Below the pieces are notes generated by a model, which saw only the letters and a list, made by a program, of their open reading frames with translations, had not been told where the DNA came from and did no database searches. A stretch of 64,000 bases of DNA from Paracoccus sulfuroxidans (GTDB taxonomy: Bacteria > Pseudomonadota > Alphaproteobacteria > Rhodobacterales > Rhodobacteraceae), in contig NZ_VLKU01000005.1 in assembly GCF_007830335.1 (NCBI RefSeq), positions 216,767 to 280,766 of the forward strand, given 5' to 3'. A program made the position numbers and the translations under genes. Positions 55,021 to 63,506 of the stretch are shown here, one piece after another; within the stretch, counting starts at the first letter, position 1; each line of letters starts with the position of its first letter.

Positions 55021-56324
55021 CGCGCGGCATCATCATCTCGGCCCCCGCTTCGGGCAGCGGCAAGACCACGGTAACGCTGGGCCTGATCGCGGCGCTGAAG
55101 GCGCGCGGGCTGGCCGTGCAGCCGTTCAAATGCGGGCCGGATTACATCGATCCCGCCTTCCACCGCGCCGCCGCCGGACGCGAGTCGATGAACCTTGACA
55201 GCTGGGCCATGACCGCGCCGCAGATCGCCGCGCATGCCGCCATTGCCGAAGGGGCCGATATCGTCGTGGCCGAGGGCTCGATGGGGCTTTTCGACGGGGT
55301 GGCGGTGCCCGGCGCGGCCGGGAACGGCGCCAGCGCCGATATCGCCGCGCTGACCGGCTGGCCGGTGGTGCTAGTGCTGGATACGCGCGGGCAGACGCAA
55401 TCGGCCACCGCGACCGCGCTTGGCTTTGCCGCGATGCGCCCCGATGTGCGGCTGGCGGGGGTGATCCTGAACCGCGTGGCCTCCGCTCGGCATGAGGTGC
55501 TGATCCGCGACTCGATGCAGAAAGCCGGGATCGCCGTGCTGGGCGTGCTGACGCGCGAGGCCGGGATCGAACTGCCCGAGCGGCATCTGGGGCTGGTGCA
55601 GGCCAGCGAACACAAGACCCTGACCATGCTGATCGACCGCGCAGGCGTCGTCGCGGCCGAGCGGCTGGACCTTGATGCGATCATCGCGGCGGCCTCGAGC
55701 AGCGCGGGCAAGGCGCAAGACTTCGCCCCCCTGCCGCCACCGGCCGAGCGGATCGCGCTGGCGCAGGACGATGCGTTTTCCTTTGTCTATCCGCATCTGG
55801 TCGCCGGATGGCGAGCGGCGGGCGCGACGATCCTGCCCTTCTCGCCGCTGGCCGATCAGGCCCCCGACGACAGCGCGGGCGTCTGCTGGCTGCCCGGCGG
55901 CTACCCCGAGCTTCACGCGGGCACTCTGGCCGCCGCACGCAGCTTTCAGGACGGTCTGCGCCGCTTTGCCGCGACCCGGCCCGTTCACGGCGAATGCGGC
56001 GGCTATATGGCCATGGGTGCAGGGCTGATCGACGCGCAGGGACAGCGCCACCAGATGGCGGGCCTACTGGGGCTGGAAACCTCGTTCGAGAAACGCCGCA
56101 TGCATCTGGGCTATCGCCGGGCCGCGCCTTTGCAGGCGCTGGCCGGGCGCTTTGGCGGCGCGCTGCGGGGGCATGAGTTCCACTATGCCACGATCCTGGC
56201 CCAGCCCGACCAGCCACTGGCGCGCGTCACCGATGCCAACGGGGCCGAGGTTCCGGAAACCGGCTCGTACCGGGGGCAGGTGACGGGCAGCTTCTTCCAC
56301 CTGATCGCTGAGGCCGCCCCATGA
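55017..56324 (+). CDS. cobB: hydrogenobyrinic acid a,c-diamide synthase CobB (glutamine-hydrolysing)
   Basis: A 435-residue two-domain amidotransferase. The N-terminal ATPase ([42 protein letters not shown]) is of the MinD/dethiobiotin-synthetase type; the C-terminal class I glutaminase-like domain has the nucleophilic Cys in [11 protein letters not shown] and a late GHEFHYA. It amidates the a and c side chains. It is coupled to cobM and cobF by ATGA overlaps. Confidence 0.96.
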   Translation: MTRGIIISAPASGSGKTTVTLGLIAALKARGLAVQPFKCGPDYIDPAFHRAAAGRESMNLDSWAMTAPQIAAHAAIAEGADIVVAEGSMGLFDGVAVPGAAGNGASADIAALTGWPVVLVLDTRGQTQSATATALGFAAMRPDVRLAGVILNRVASARHEVLIRDSMQKAGIAVLGVLTREAGIELPERHLGLVQASEHKTLTMLIDRAGVVAAERLDLDAIIAAASSSAGKAQDFAPLPPPAERIALAQDDAFSFVYPHLVAGWRAAGATILPFSPLADQAPDDSAGVCWLPGGYPELHAGTLAAARSFQDGLRRFAATRPVHGECGGYMAMGAGLIDAQGQRHQMAGLLGLETSFEKRRMHLGYRRAAPLQALAGRFGGALRGHEFHYATILAQPDQPLARVTDANGAEVPETGSYRGQVTGSFFHLIAEAAP

Positions 56325-57067
56325 TCGACCTGACCCTGATCGGCATTGGCTCGGGCTCTCCGGGTCATCTGACGCGCGAGGCCATTACGGCGATGAACCG
56401 CGCCGATGTGATCCTGATCCCCGACAAGGGCGCGGACAAGGCCGACCTTGCCGAGCTGCGCCGCGCGCTGTGCGCCGAGGTGCTGACCGGCGACACGCGG
56501 CTGGTCGAATTCGCCATGCCCGTGCGCGACGCGACAGACGGCTATGCGGCGGGAGTCGAGCGCTGGCACGACGCCATCGCCGAGCGGTGGGAACAGGCGA
56601 TCACCCGGCACAAGGCCCAGCGTCCGGCGCTGCTGGTCTGGGGCGATCCCTCGCTTTACGACAGCACGCTGCGCATCGCCGAGCGGATCGGCCAGCGCAT
56701 GCCCCTGCAGCTGAACGTCATTCCCGGCATCACCGCCATTCAGGCGCTTTGCGCGGCGCATGCGATCCCGCTGAACGCGCTGGCCGCGCCGGTTCTGATC
56801 ACCACCGGGCGGCAGTTGCGCGATCACGGCTGGCCCGAATGCGCCGACCGGATCGTCGTCATGCTGGACGGCGATTGCTCGTTTCAGGGGCTGGAGCCGC
56901 AGGGCGTGCGGATCTGGTGGGGGGCCTATCTTGGCATGCCGAACCAGCTGCTGGATCATGGCCCGCTGGCCGAGGCCGCACCCCGCATAATCGCGCGCCG
57001 CGCCGAGGTGCGGGCCGATCACGGCTGGATCATGGACATCTATCTGATGCAGCGCGACCCGGCATGA
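56321..57067 (+). CDS. cobF: precorrin-6A synthase (deacetylating) CobF
   Basis: A 248-residue SAM-dependent methylase specific to the aerobic pathway: it methylates C-1 and releases the acetyl group. Landmarks are LTLIGIGSGSPGHLTREAIT, VILIPDKGADKADLAELRR, LVWGDPSLYDSTLRIAER, VIPGITAIQALCAAHAIPLN and WWGAYLGMPNQLLDHG. It overlaps cobB and the following orphan gene by four bases each. Confidence 0.96.
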   Translation: MIDLTLIGIGSGSPGHLTREAITAMNRADVILIPDKGADKADLAELRRALCAEVLTGDTRLVEFAMPVRDATDGYAAGVERWHDAIAERWEQAITRHKAQRPALLVWGDPSLYDSTLRIAERIGQRMPLQLNVIPGITAIQALCAAHAIPLNALAAPVLITTGRQLRDHGWPECADRIVVMLDGDCSFQGLEPQGVRIWWGAYLGMPNQLLDHGPLAEAAPRIIARRAEVRADHGWIMDIYLMQRDPA

Positions 57068-57393
57068 CCGCTGTTGCGGATCTTGTCACGCTGACCCTGC
57101 CCGAGGGCGCGCAGGCGGACCCACTGGCCGATGCCATCCTGAAGGCCGCCGACCCGCGCATCCGGTTGCAGCGGGGCGCGGTCGAGGCGCGGGATGCGCG
57201 GCCCGTGCTGATGTCGATGCAATCCACCGGGCGCGGGGCCTATCTGTTTCACGGCCTCGGCCCCGGCGATCTGCCCGATCTTCTGGCCACGGTCAGCGCC
57301 TATCTGGCCGCCCCCGACGGCTGGATTTCTGACGCGCGCCCCTGCGGCAGGCTGCGCCTCTGCCTGCTGTTCCGCGTGCCGTTCCGGGCCTGA
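57064..57393 (+). CDS. uncharacterised 109-residue protein at the end of the cob operon
   Basis: A small, apparently cytosolic protein: MTAVADLVTLTLPEGAQADP, AILKAADPRIRLQRGAVEAR, SMQSTGRGAYLFHGLGPGDL, LLATVSAYLAAPDGWISDAR and a C-terminal CGRLRLCLLFRVPFRA with two cysteines. I recognise no family. Its ATG overlaps the cobF TGA (ATGA), so it is translated with the cobalamin genes and probably serves the pathway; what it does cannot be told. Confidence 0.78.
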   Translation: MTAVADLVTLTLPEGAQADPLADAILKAADPRIRLQRGAVEARDARPVLMSMQSTGRGAYLFHGLGPGDLPDLLATVSAYLAAPDGWISDARPCGRLRLCLLFRVPFRA

Positions 57394-57424
57394 ACCCCCG
57401 CCGCTCAGCGCTTTTTCGCGACAG

Positions 57425-57439
57425 TTCGGTGATCACGAA
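57425..57439. promoter_or_regulatory. imperfect palindrome upstream of cytochrome c' gene, possible operator
   Basis: TTCGGTGATCACGAA has complementary ends (TTCG/CGAA) around a GTGATCA core and lies about 100 bases before the cytochrome c' ATG. It is not a canonical FNR box (TTGAT-N4-ATCAA). A regulatory role is only a suggestion. Confidence 0.25.
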
Positions 57440-57538
57440 AAGGCTAACAAGACGGCGTTGCTCGGCGACAGGCCCTGTGCGAGACTTCCCCCCACGACGG
57501 AAAAGTGCAGCCAGTTCAAGCAACACGAGAGGACGCAA

Positions 57539-57994
57539 ATGCGCCACATCCTGATCGCAGCCCTAGCCCTGTTCCCCCTTGCCGCCTCTGCCCAGGACGA
57601 CGATCCGATCAAGCAGAGCATCGAGGCCCGCCACGGCTATCTGCAGATGCTCGCCATCAACATGGGCACGCTTTCGGGCATGGCAAAGGGCGAGGTGGCC
57701 TATGACGAGACCGTCGCCAGCCGCGCCGCCGCCAATATCGAGGCGCTGACGCATTACGACTATCCCTCGCTGTTCCTGGAAGGATCGGCGGCCGGTCAGG
57801 CTGAAGACAGCGCGGCCAAGCCCGACATCTGGACGAATATGGACGACTTCAAGGCCAAGTTCGCTGGCCTGCAAGAGGCCGCCGTCGGCGCCACCGATGC
57901 CGTCAAGGGCGGTGAGGGCAACGTCGGTCCCGTGGTCCAGAAGCTGGGCGGCGCCTGCAAAGCCTGCCACGATCTTTACCGCGAAAAGAGCTGA
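57539..57994 (+). CDS. cytochrome c' (class II c-type cytochrome)
   Basis: A 151-residue periplasmic protein: a signal peptide (MRHILIAALALFPLAASAQ), a four-helix-bundle body (IKQSIEARHGYLQMLAINMG, FKAKFAGLQEAAVGATDAVK) and the C-terminal heme site Cys140-x2-Cys143-His144 (CKACH), where class II cytochromes carry it. Cytochromes c' bind NO and may protect against nitrosative stress. AGAGG precedes ATG 57539. The TGA overlaps the ATG of the cytochrome b gene, so the two are coupled. Confidence 0.92.
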   Translation: MRHILIAALALFPLAASAQDDDPIKQSIEARHGYLQMLAINMGTLSGMAKGEVAYDETVASRAAANIEALTHYDYPSLFLEGSAAGQAEDSAAKPDIWTNMDDFKAKFAGLQEAAVGATDAVKGGEGNVGPVVQKLGGACKACHDLYREKS

Positions 57995-58581
57995 TGGCGC
58001 AAAAACCGCCCGTCCGGGAGATCCGGCTGTGGGACCCGCTTCTGCGCGGGTTCCACTGGCTTCTGGCGTTCTTCGTCATTCTGGCCTGGTGTCTGGGGCA
58101 GTTCGGGCCTTCCAAGATGACGCTGCATTTCTGGTGCGGCTATGTGGTGGCGGGTCTGCTGATCTTTCGGCTGGTCTGGGGCTTTGTCGGCCCCGCTCCG
58201 GCGCGGTTTTCGCATTTCCTGCGCGGCCCCGGCGAGATTGGCGGCTATCTGCGCGGCATGTTCCTGCGCGAGCCCAGCTATTGGCCCGGCCATAACCCGC
58301 TGGGCGCGCTGTCGGTGATCGCCATGCTGGCGGTGCTGGCGACGCAGATCACCACCGGGCTGATTTCGGACCCGGACGATTATATCAACGTCGGCCCTCT
58401 GGCCAGCTACGTCAGCAGCGCGACCCGCTCGAAAGCCGTGGGCTGGCACGAGCTGGGGGCGAACCTGATCCTGCTGCTGGTGCTGCTGCATCTGGCGGTG
58501 ATCCTGTTCTATCGCTTCTGGAAGCGCGAGGATCTGATCAAGCCGATGCTGAACGGCAAGAAGCTGGTCCGGAAGGACTAG
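57994..58581 (+). CDS. cytochrome b561-type membrane cytochrome
   Basis: A 195-residue membrane protein of the bacterial cytochrome b/b561 family with four helices and candidate heme-ligand histidines: LLRGFHWLLAFFVILAWCLG, MTLHFWCGYVVAGLLIFRLV and GWHELGANLILLLVLLHLAV. RLVWGFVGP is a family hallmark. It probably passes electrons from the quinone pool to the cytochrome c' encoded just before it (one-base overlap). Partnership is inferred from gene order. Confidence 0.92.
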   Translation: MAQKPPVREIRLWDPLLRGFHWLLAFFVILAWCLGQFGPSKMTLHFWCGYVVAGLLIFRLVWGFVGPAPARFSHFLRGPGEIGGYLRGMFLREPSYWPGHNPLGALSVIAMLAVLATQITTGLISDPDDYINVGPLASYVSSATRSKAVGWHELGANLILLLVLLHLAVILFYRFWKREDLIKPMLNGKKLVRKD

Positions 58582-58587
58582 CGAATG

Positions 58588-58620
58588 AAAAACGCGCCCC
58601 GCGATGGTAGGGCGCGTCTG
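58588..58620. terminator. terminator between cytochrome b and parC
   Basis: ACGCGCCC (58592-58599) pairs with GGGCGCGT (58610-58617). On the minus strand the stem is followed by TTTTCATT, making it the likely parC terminator; on the plus strand the T-run is weak. Confidence 0.7.
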
Positions 58621-58642
58621 ATCTCGTCACGCTCGGCTGGCC

Positions 58643-60871
58643 TCAGTTGAAGCGGTTGTCCTGCGGGAAGCCGCGCGGGGCCATGCGGCCCGCCGTCGCG
58701 CGCTTGCCCAGCCATTCGGTCAGGTCATCCTCGCGCCGCGTGCGGCCTGCGGGGTCTTTCCACGACAGGCCCTGCTCAAGCGTGATGAAGGTCACGTCCG
58801 ACAGCCCGCCATCCTTGAACTTCTGCAGGCGGACGCCCTTGCCGCGCGCCATTTCCGGCAGCTCATCCAGCGCAAAGACCAGAAGCTTGCGGTTCTCGCC
58901 CACGGTCACAGCGTGATCGCCGGTGACCGGCTTGCACAGCAGCGCATCGCCGTTCAGCACCTGCTTGCCCGAGCGCGTCTGCGCCAGAATGTCGCCGGAA
59001 TTGACGATGAACCCGTCCCCGGACTTCGAGGCAACCAGATATTTCACCCCATCGCGCCAGGGGAACATGTCGATGACGGCTGCGTCATTCGGCAGGTCGA
59101 TCATCAGGCGCAGCGGCTCACCCATGCCGCGACCGCCGGGCAGGTTGTTGGCGGGCACGGTGTAGAAGCGGCCATTCGCGCCATAGACCATCAGCTTGTC
59201 GGTCGTCTCGGCGTGGAAGGCCATGAAGGGGCCGTCGCCGTCCTTGAACTTGACCTCGGCGTCCAGCGGCTGGTGGCCCCGCATGGCGCGAATCCAGCCC
59301 ATTTTCGACAGGATCACGGTCACCGGCTCGCGCTCGATCATCGCATCCATGTCGATGGGGCCGACTTCCTCGGCCTCGGCGATATCGGTGCGCCGCTGCC
59401 CGCCGGGGGCGGATTTGCCGAACTGGCCGCGCGTCTCGCGCAGCTGGTCGGCGATGCGCGACCACTGGCTGCCCTCATCGGCCAGCATGGCCATCAGGGC
59501 TTCGCGTTCGGCGGTCAGATTCTCGTGCTCGGCGCGCAGCTCGATTTCCTCAAGCTTGCGCAGGGCGCGCAGACGCATGTTCAGGATCGCTTCGACCTGC
59601 ACCTCGGTCAGCTTGAACTCGGCCATCATGACGGCTTTGGGATCATCCTCATAGCGGATGATCTCGATCACGCGGTCGAGGTTCAGGAAGGCAATCATAT
59701 AGCCTTCCAGCACCTCCAGCCGCGCCGCGATCTTGTCCAGCCGGTGGTTCGAGCGGCGCACCAGCACTTCGCGCCGGTGGTCGAGGAAGGCGCGCAGCAC
59801 CTCTTTCAGCGAACAGACGCGCGGCGTGCGGCCGTCGATCAGCACGTTCATGTTCAGCCCGAACCGCACCTCAAGATCCGAGACGCGGAACAGCGCCGCC
59901 ATCAGCTGATCGGGGTCGACGGCGCGGGTCTTGGGCTCCAGCACGATGCGGATGTCTTCGGCCGATTCGTCGCGGACATCGGCCAGAATCGGCACCTTCT
60001 TGATCTGGATGACCTCGGCCAGCCGCTCGATCAGCTTGGATTTCTGGACCTGATAGGGGATCTCGGTGACGACGATCTGCCACTGGCCGCGGCCCAGATC
60101 CTCGACCGACCAGCGCGCGCGCAGGCGCAGGCTGCCGCGTCCGGTGCGGTAGGCCTCGGCAATCGTGTCGCGCGATTCGACCAAGACGCCGCCGGTCGGG
60201 AAATCCGGCCCCGGCATGATCGAGATCAGCGTGTCATCGCGCGCATCGGGCGATTTGATCAGATGCAGGCAGGCGTCGATGACCTCGTGCAGGTTGTGCG
60301 GCGGCACGTTCGTCGCCATGCCGACCGCAATGCCCGAGGCCCCGTTGCAGAGCAGGTTCGGGAAAGCGGCGGGCAGCACCACCGGCTCTTCCAGCGTGCC
60401 GTCATAGTTCGGGCGGAAATCGACCGCGTTTTCGGTCAGCCCTTCCATCAACGCCTCGGCGGCGGCGGTCAGGCGGGCCTCGGTGTAGCGGCTGGCGGCG
60501 GGGTTGTCGCCGTCGATATTGCCGAAGTTGCCCTGACCGTCGACCAGCGGGTAACGCATGGCGAAAGGCTGGGCCAGACGCGCCATCGCATCATAGATCG
60601 CGGCATCGCCATGCGGGTGATAGTTGCCCATCACGTCGCCGGTGATCTTGGCCGATTTCCGGAAGGGGCCGGTCGGGTTCAGCCTGAGCTCGCGCATGGC
60701 GAACAGGATGCGCCGGTGCACCGGCTTCAGGCCGTCACGCGCATCGGGCAGCGCCCGGTTCATGATCGTCGACAGCGCATAGGTCAGGTAGCGCTCGCCA
60801 ATGGCGCGCGACAAAGGCTCGGATGTGGTTTGATCCGCCGAGGGATCTGGATTTTGCGTATCGTCGGACAT
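58643..60871 (-). CDS. parC: DNA topoisomerase IV subunit A
   Basis: A 742-residue type IIA topoisomerase subunit. It begins [20 protein letters not shown] and has [16 protein letters not shown], the quinolone-determining region [18 protein letters not shown], and the DNA-breaking tyrosine in [11 protein letters not shown]. The coiled-coil tower (about 370-480) and a C-terminal beta-pinwheel follow. The length and a short C-terminal domain favour ParC over GyrA; no GyrA-box (QRRGGKG) is seen. It decatenates daughter chromosomes together with ParE. Confidence 0.94.
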   Translation of the reverse strand: MSDDTQNPDPSADQTTSEPLSRAIGERYLTYALSTIMNRALPDARDGLKPVHRRILFAMRELRLNPTGPFRKSAKITGDVMGNYHPHGDAAIYDAMARLAQPFAMRYPLVDGQGNFGNIDGDNPAASRYTEARLTAAAEALMEGLTENAVDFRPNYDGTLEEPVVLPAAFPNLLCNGASGIAVGMATNVPPHNLHEVIDACLHLIKSPDARDDTLISIMPGPDFPTGGVLVESRDTIAEAYRTGRGSLRLRARWSVEDLGRGQWQIVVTEIPYQVQKSKLIERLAEVIQIKKVPILADVRDESAEDIRIVLEPKTRAVDPDQLMAALFRVSDLEVRFGLNMNVLIDGRTPRVCSLKEVLRAFLDHRREVLVRRSNHRLDKIAARLEVLEGYMIAFLNLDRVIEIIRYEDDPKAVMMAEFKLTEVQVEAILNMRLRALRKLEEIELRAEHENLTAEREALMAMLADEGSQWSRIADQLRETRGQFGKSAPGGQRRTDIAEAEEVGPIDMDAMIEREPVTVILSKMGWIRAMRGHQPLDAEVKFKDGDGPFMAFHAETTDKLMVYGANGRFYTVPANNLPGGRGMGEPLRLMIDLPNDAAVIDMFPWRDGVKYLVASKSGDGFIVNSGDILAQTRSGKQVLNGDALLCKPVTGDHAVTVGENRKLLVFALDELPEMARGKGVRLQKFKDGGLSDVTFITLEQGLSWKDPAGRTRREDDLTEWLGKRATAGRMAPRGFPQDNRFN

Positions 60872-61010
60872 GGCCCCGTGAATAGGGCCAGCCCGGCTGT
60901 CGGTCCAGCGGGAAAAGCGTCACAACGCCGCGTGCGCCGCTTGCCGCTTTACCCCGGGCGCTGCATGGCGCAGAAAACCGCACGGAAATCAGGCAAGGGA
61001 AGCGCGCCTC

Positions 61011-61829
61011 GTGAAAACCGTCCTTATCACCGGCTGCTCATCCGGGATCGGCCTTGATGCCGCGCGGTTCATGTCCGAACGCGGCTGGCGCGTCATCGCC
61101 ACCTGCCGCACGCCCGAGGACATCGCCGCCCGCCGCGCCGAGGGCATCGAGACGATCCATCTGGACCTCTCGGATGAGGCCAGCGTCGCCCATGCGGCAG
61201 ACGAGGCGCTGTCCTTCGGCCGGATCGACGCGCTGGTCAACAACGCCGCCTTCGCCCTGCCCGGCGCGGTCGAGGATCTGCCGCGCGGCGGCCTGCGCGC
61301 GATTTTCGAGGCGAACCTTTTCGGCACCCATGACCTGACCCAGCGGCTTTTGCCGCATTTCCGCCAGCACGGCGGGCGGGTGGTGAACGTCAGCTCAGTC
61401 CTGGGGCTGATGGGCATCCCCTGGCGCGGCGCCTATGTGGCGACGAAATTCGCGCTGGAGGGGCTGACGGATGTCCTGCGGCTGGAAATGGCCGACACGC
61501 CCGTGCGCGTCATCCTGATCGAGCCCGGCCCCATCGGCACCCGCATCCGCGCCAATTCGATCCCGCATTTCGAGCGTTGGATTGATTGGGAAAGCAGCCC
61601 CCGCGCCCAGCAATACCGCGACACGCTGCTGAACCGGCTGTATCACCCGGCGGCGAAAAAGGACCGGTTCGAACTGCCCCCGCGCGCCGTCAGCGAAAAA
61701 CTGGCCCATGCGCTGGAAAGCGAGCGGCCACGCACACGTTACTATGTCACACGGCCCACCTATATAGCAGCCATAGGGCGCCGTATCCTGCCCACGCGGG
61801 CGCTGGACTGGTTCGCCCGTCGCAGCTAG
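61011..61829 (+). CDS. short-chain dehydrogenase/reductase
   Basis: A 272-residue classical SDR: the nucleotide motif TGCSSGIG (residues 7-14), DALVNNAAFALPGAVED, Ser in VVNVSSVLGLMGIP, YVATK as the catalytic YxxxK, and EPGPIGTRIRANS. GTG is the start at 61011; AAGGGAAG lies upstream. The substrate is unknown. It is divergent from parC and 26 bases before the HIG1-type gene. Confidence 0.9.
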   Translation: MKTVLITGCSSGIGLDAARFMSERGWRVIATCRTPEDIAARRAEGIETIHLDLSDEASVAHAADEALSFGRIDALVNNAAFALPGAVEDLPRGGLRAIFEANLFGTHDLTQRLLPHFRQHGGRVVNVSSVLGLMGIPWRGAYVATKFALEGLTDVLRLEMADTPVRVILIEPGPIGTRIRANSIPHFERWIDWESSPRAQQYRDTLLNRLYHPAAKKDRFELPPRAVSEKLAHALESERPRTRYYVTRPTYIAAIGRRILPTRALDWFARRS

Positions 61830-61855
61830 GCTCTGCATCAAGAAAGGCAACCGCC

Positions 61856-62056
61856 ATGAAAGACGATCCTCTGTTCTATCTTCTGATGGCCGCGATGGCG
61901 GTCGTCGTCCTGATTCTGATGACCGGGATCGGTGCCTTCGCCAAAGGCGGCGAATTCAACCGCAAGAACGGCAACCGCCTGATGCGCTGGCGCCTGATTG
62001 CGCAGGCCGCGGCGATTGCGATTTTCCTGCTCTATATGTGGATGCGAATGAAGTAA
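61856..62056 (+). CDS. HIG1-domain twin-transmembrane protein
   Basis: A 66-residue protein with two helices (LFYLLMAAMAVVVLILMTGIG and LIAQAAAIAIFLLYMWM) and the connecting FAKGGEFNRKNGNRLMRWRL that is the signature of HIG1-type proteins. Eukaryotic relatives assist respiratory supercomplexes; bacterial ones are little studied. AAAGG precedes ATG 61856. The TAA overlaps the ATG of the adenosyltransferase gene (TAATG). Confidence 0.9.
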   Translation: MKDDPLFYLLMAAMAVVVLILMTGIGAFAKGGEFNRKNGNRLMRWRLIAQAAAIAIFLLYMWMRMK

Positions 62057-62628
62057 TGGTTGTTCTGAACAAGATCTACACCCGCACCGGCGATGGCGGG
62101 CAGACCGCCCTTTCGAACGGAGAGCGCGTGGCCAAATACTCGCTGCGCGTGGACGCCTATGGCAGCGTGGATGAGCTGAATGCCACGCTGGGCCTTGCGC
62201 GCCTGCATGCCTCGGGTGAGTTGGACAAGCGCATCCTTGTCATCCAGAACGACCTTTTCGACCTTGGCGCGGACCTGTCGCGCCCCCGGATGCAGGAAGA
62301 CGCCGACGCGCCCTATCCGGTTTTGCGCATCATCGACGCCCAGGTCGAACGGCTTGAACGCGAAATCGATGAGATGAACGCAAACCTCTCGCCGCTGCGC
62401 AGCTTCATCCTGCCGGGCGGCAGCCCGCTTTCCGCGCATCTGCACCTCTGCCGCACCGTCGCCCGCCGGGCCGAGCGTGCGGCCACGGCGCTGGCCGGGG
62501 AAGAGGACGCCAATCCGGCAGCGGTCAAGTATCTGAACAGGCTTTCGGATTGGTTCTTCGTCGCCGGTCGCGTGGCCAATGACAACGGCCAGCAGGATAT
62601 CCTGTGGGTGCCGGGTGCCAGCCGTTAG
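62056..62628 (+). CDS. PduO-type cob(I)alamin adenosyltransferase
   Basis: A 190-residue ATP:corrinoid adenosyltransferase of the PduO/MMAB family, unrelated in fold to CobO: LNKIYTRTGDGGQTALSNGE (ATP-binding N-terminus), DAYGSVDELNATLGLAR, LFDLGADLSRP, FILPGGSPLSAHLHLCRTVA, RRAERAATAL and LNRLSDWFFVAGRVAN. It makes adenosylcobalamin for mutases. Start 62056 overlaps the HIG1-type gene by one base; a second start six codons upstream is less likely. Confidence 0.95.
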   Translation: MVVLNKIYTRTGDGGQTALSNGERVAKYSLRVDAYGSVDELNATLGLARLHASGELDKRILVIQNDLFDLGADLSRPRMQEDADAPYPVLRIIDAQVERLEREIDEMNANLSPLRSFILPGGSPLSAHLHLCRTVARRAERAATALAGEEDANPAAVKYLNRLSDWFFVAGRVANDNGQQDILWVPGASR

Positions 62629-62747
62629 CGGGAACATGCAAATTGCGCGCTTCTGCCGGTAAAATTGTCGCTTTTGGTCTGTCATAGGGCTTGGCAGACC
62701 GGTAACAACTCCATCAACCTCATGACGCAACCAAGGGAGAGACGCCG

Positions 62748-63506
62748 ATGAAGGTTCTCGTGCCAGTGAAGCGCGTGATCGACTACAACGTGAAGGCCCG
62801 TGTTAAGGCTGACGGTTCGGGTGTCGATCTTGCGAACGTGAAGATGTCGATGAACCCCTTCGACGAGATCGCGGTAGAAGAGGCGATCCGTCTGAAAGAA
62901 GCGGGCAAGGCCGAAGAGGTCATCGCGATCTCGATCGGTGTGAAGCAGGCGCAGGAAACGCTGCGCACGGCGCTGGCGATGGGCGCGGACCGGGCGATCC
63001 TGGTGGTCGCGGCCGATGACGTGCATCAGGACATCGAGCCTCTGGCCGTGGCCAAGATCCTCGCAGCCGTGGCGAAAGCCGAGGGCACCGAGCTGATCAT
63101 CGCCGGCAAGCAGGCGATCGACAATGACATGAACGCGACCGGCCAGATGCTGGCGGCGCTCCTGGGCTGGGGTCAGGCGACCTTCGCCTCGAAACTGGAA
63201 ATCGACGGCGGCGCGGCGAAAGTCACCCGCGAGGTCGACGGCGGGTTGCAGACCATCGAGGTCAAGCTTCCGGCCGTGGTCACCGCCGACCTGCGCCTCA
63301 ACGAGCCGCGCTACGCGTCGCTGCCCAACATCATGAAGGCGAAGAAAAAGCCTTTGGACGAAAAGACCGCCGCGGATTACGGCGTCGACGTCTCGCCGCG
63401 GCTGACGGTCGTCTCGACCCGCGAACCCGAGGGCCGCAAGGCCGGGATCAAGGTCGGCTCGGTCGATGAGCTGGTGTCGAAACTCAAGGAAGCGGGGGTG
63501 ATCTGA
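62748..63506 (+). CDS. etfB: electron transfer flavoprotein beta subunit
   Basis: A 252-residue ETF beta subunit with [80 protein letters not shown]. It binds AMP structurally and is the docking face for acyl-CoA dehydrogenases. AGGGAGAG precedes the ATG. Its TGA overlaps the etfA ATG (TGATG). Confidence 0.97.
   Translation: MKVLVPVKRVIDYNVKARVKADGSGVDLANVKMSMNPFDEIAVEEAIRLKEAGKAEEVIAISIGVKQAQETLRTALAMGADRAILVVAADDVHQDIEPLAVAKILAAVAKAEGTELIIAGKQAIDNDMNATGQMLAALLGWGQATFASKLEIDGGAAKVTREVDGGLQTIEVKLPAVVTADLRLNEPRYASLPNIMKAKKKPLDEKTAADYGVDVSPRLTVVSTREPEGRKAGIKVGSVDELVSKLKEAGVI

Noticed and set aside
58913..61057. 714-codon plus-strand frame opposite parC
   Set aside because: Antisense of a complete parC; no recognisable domain.
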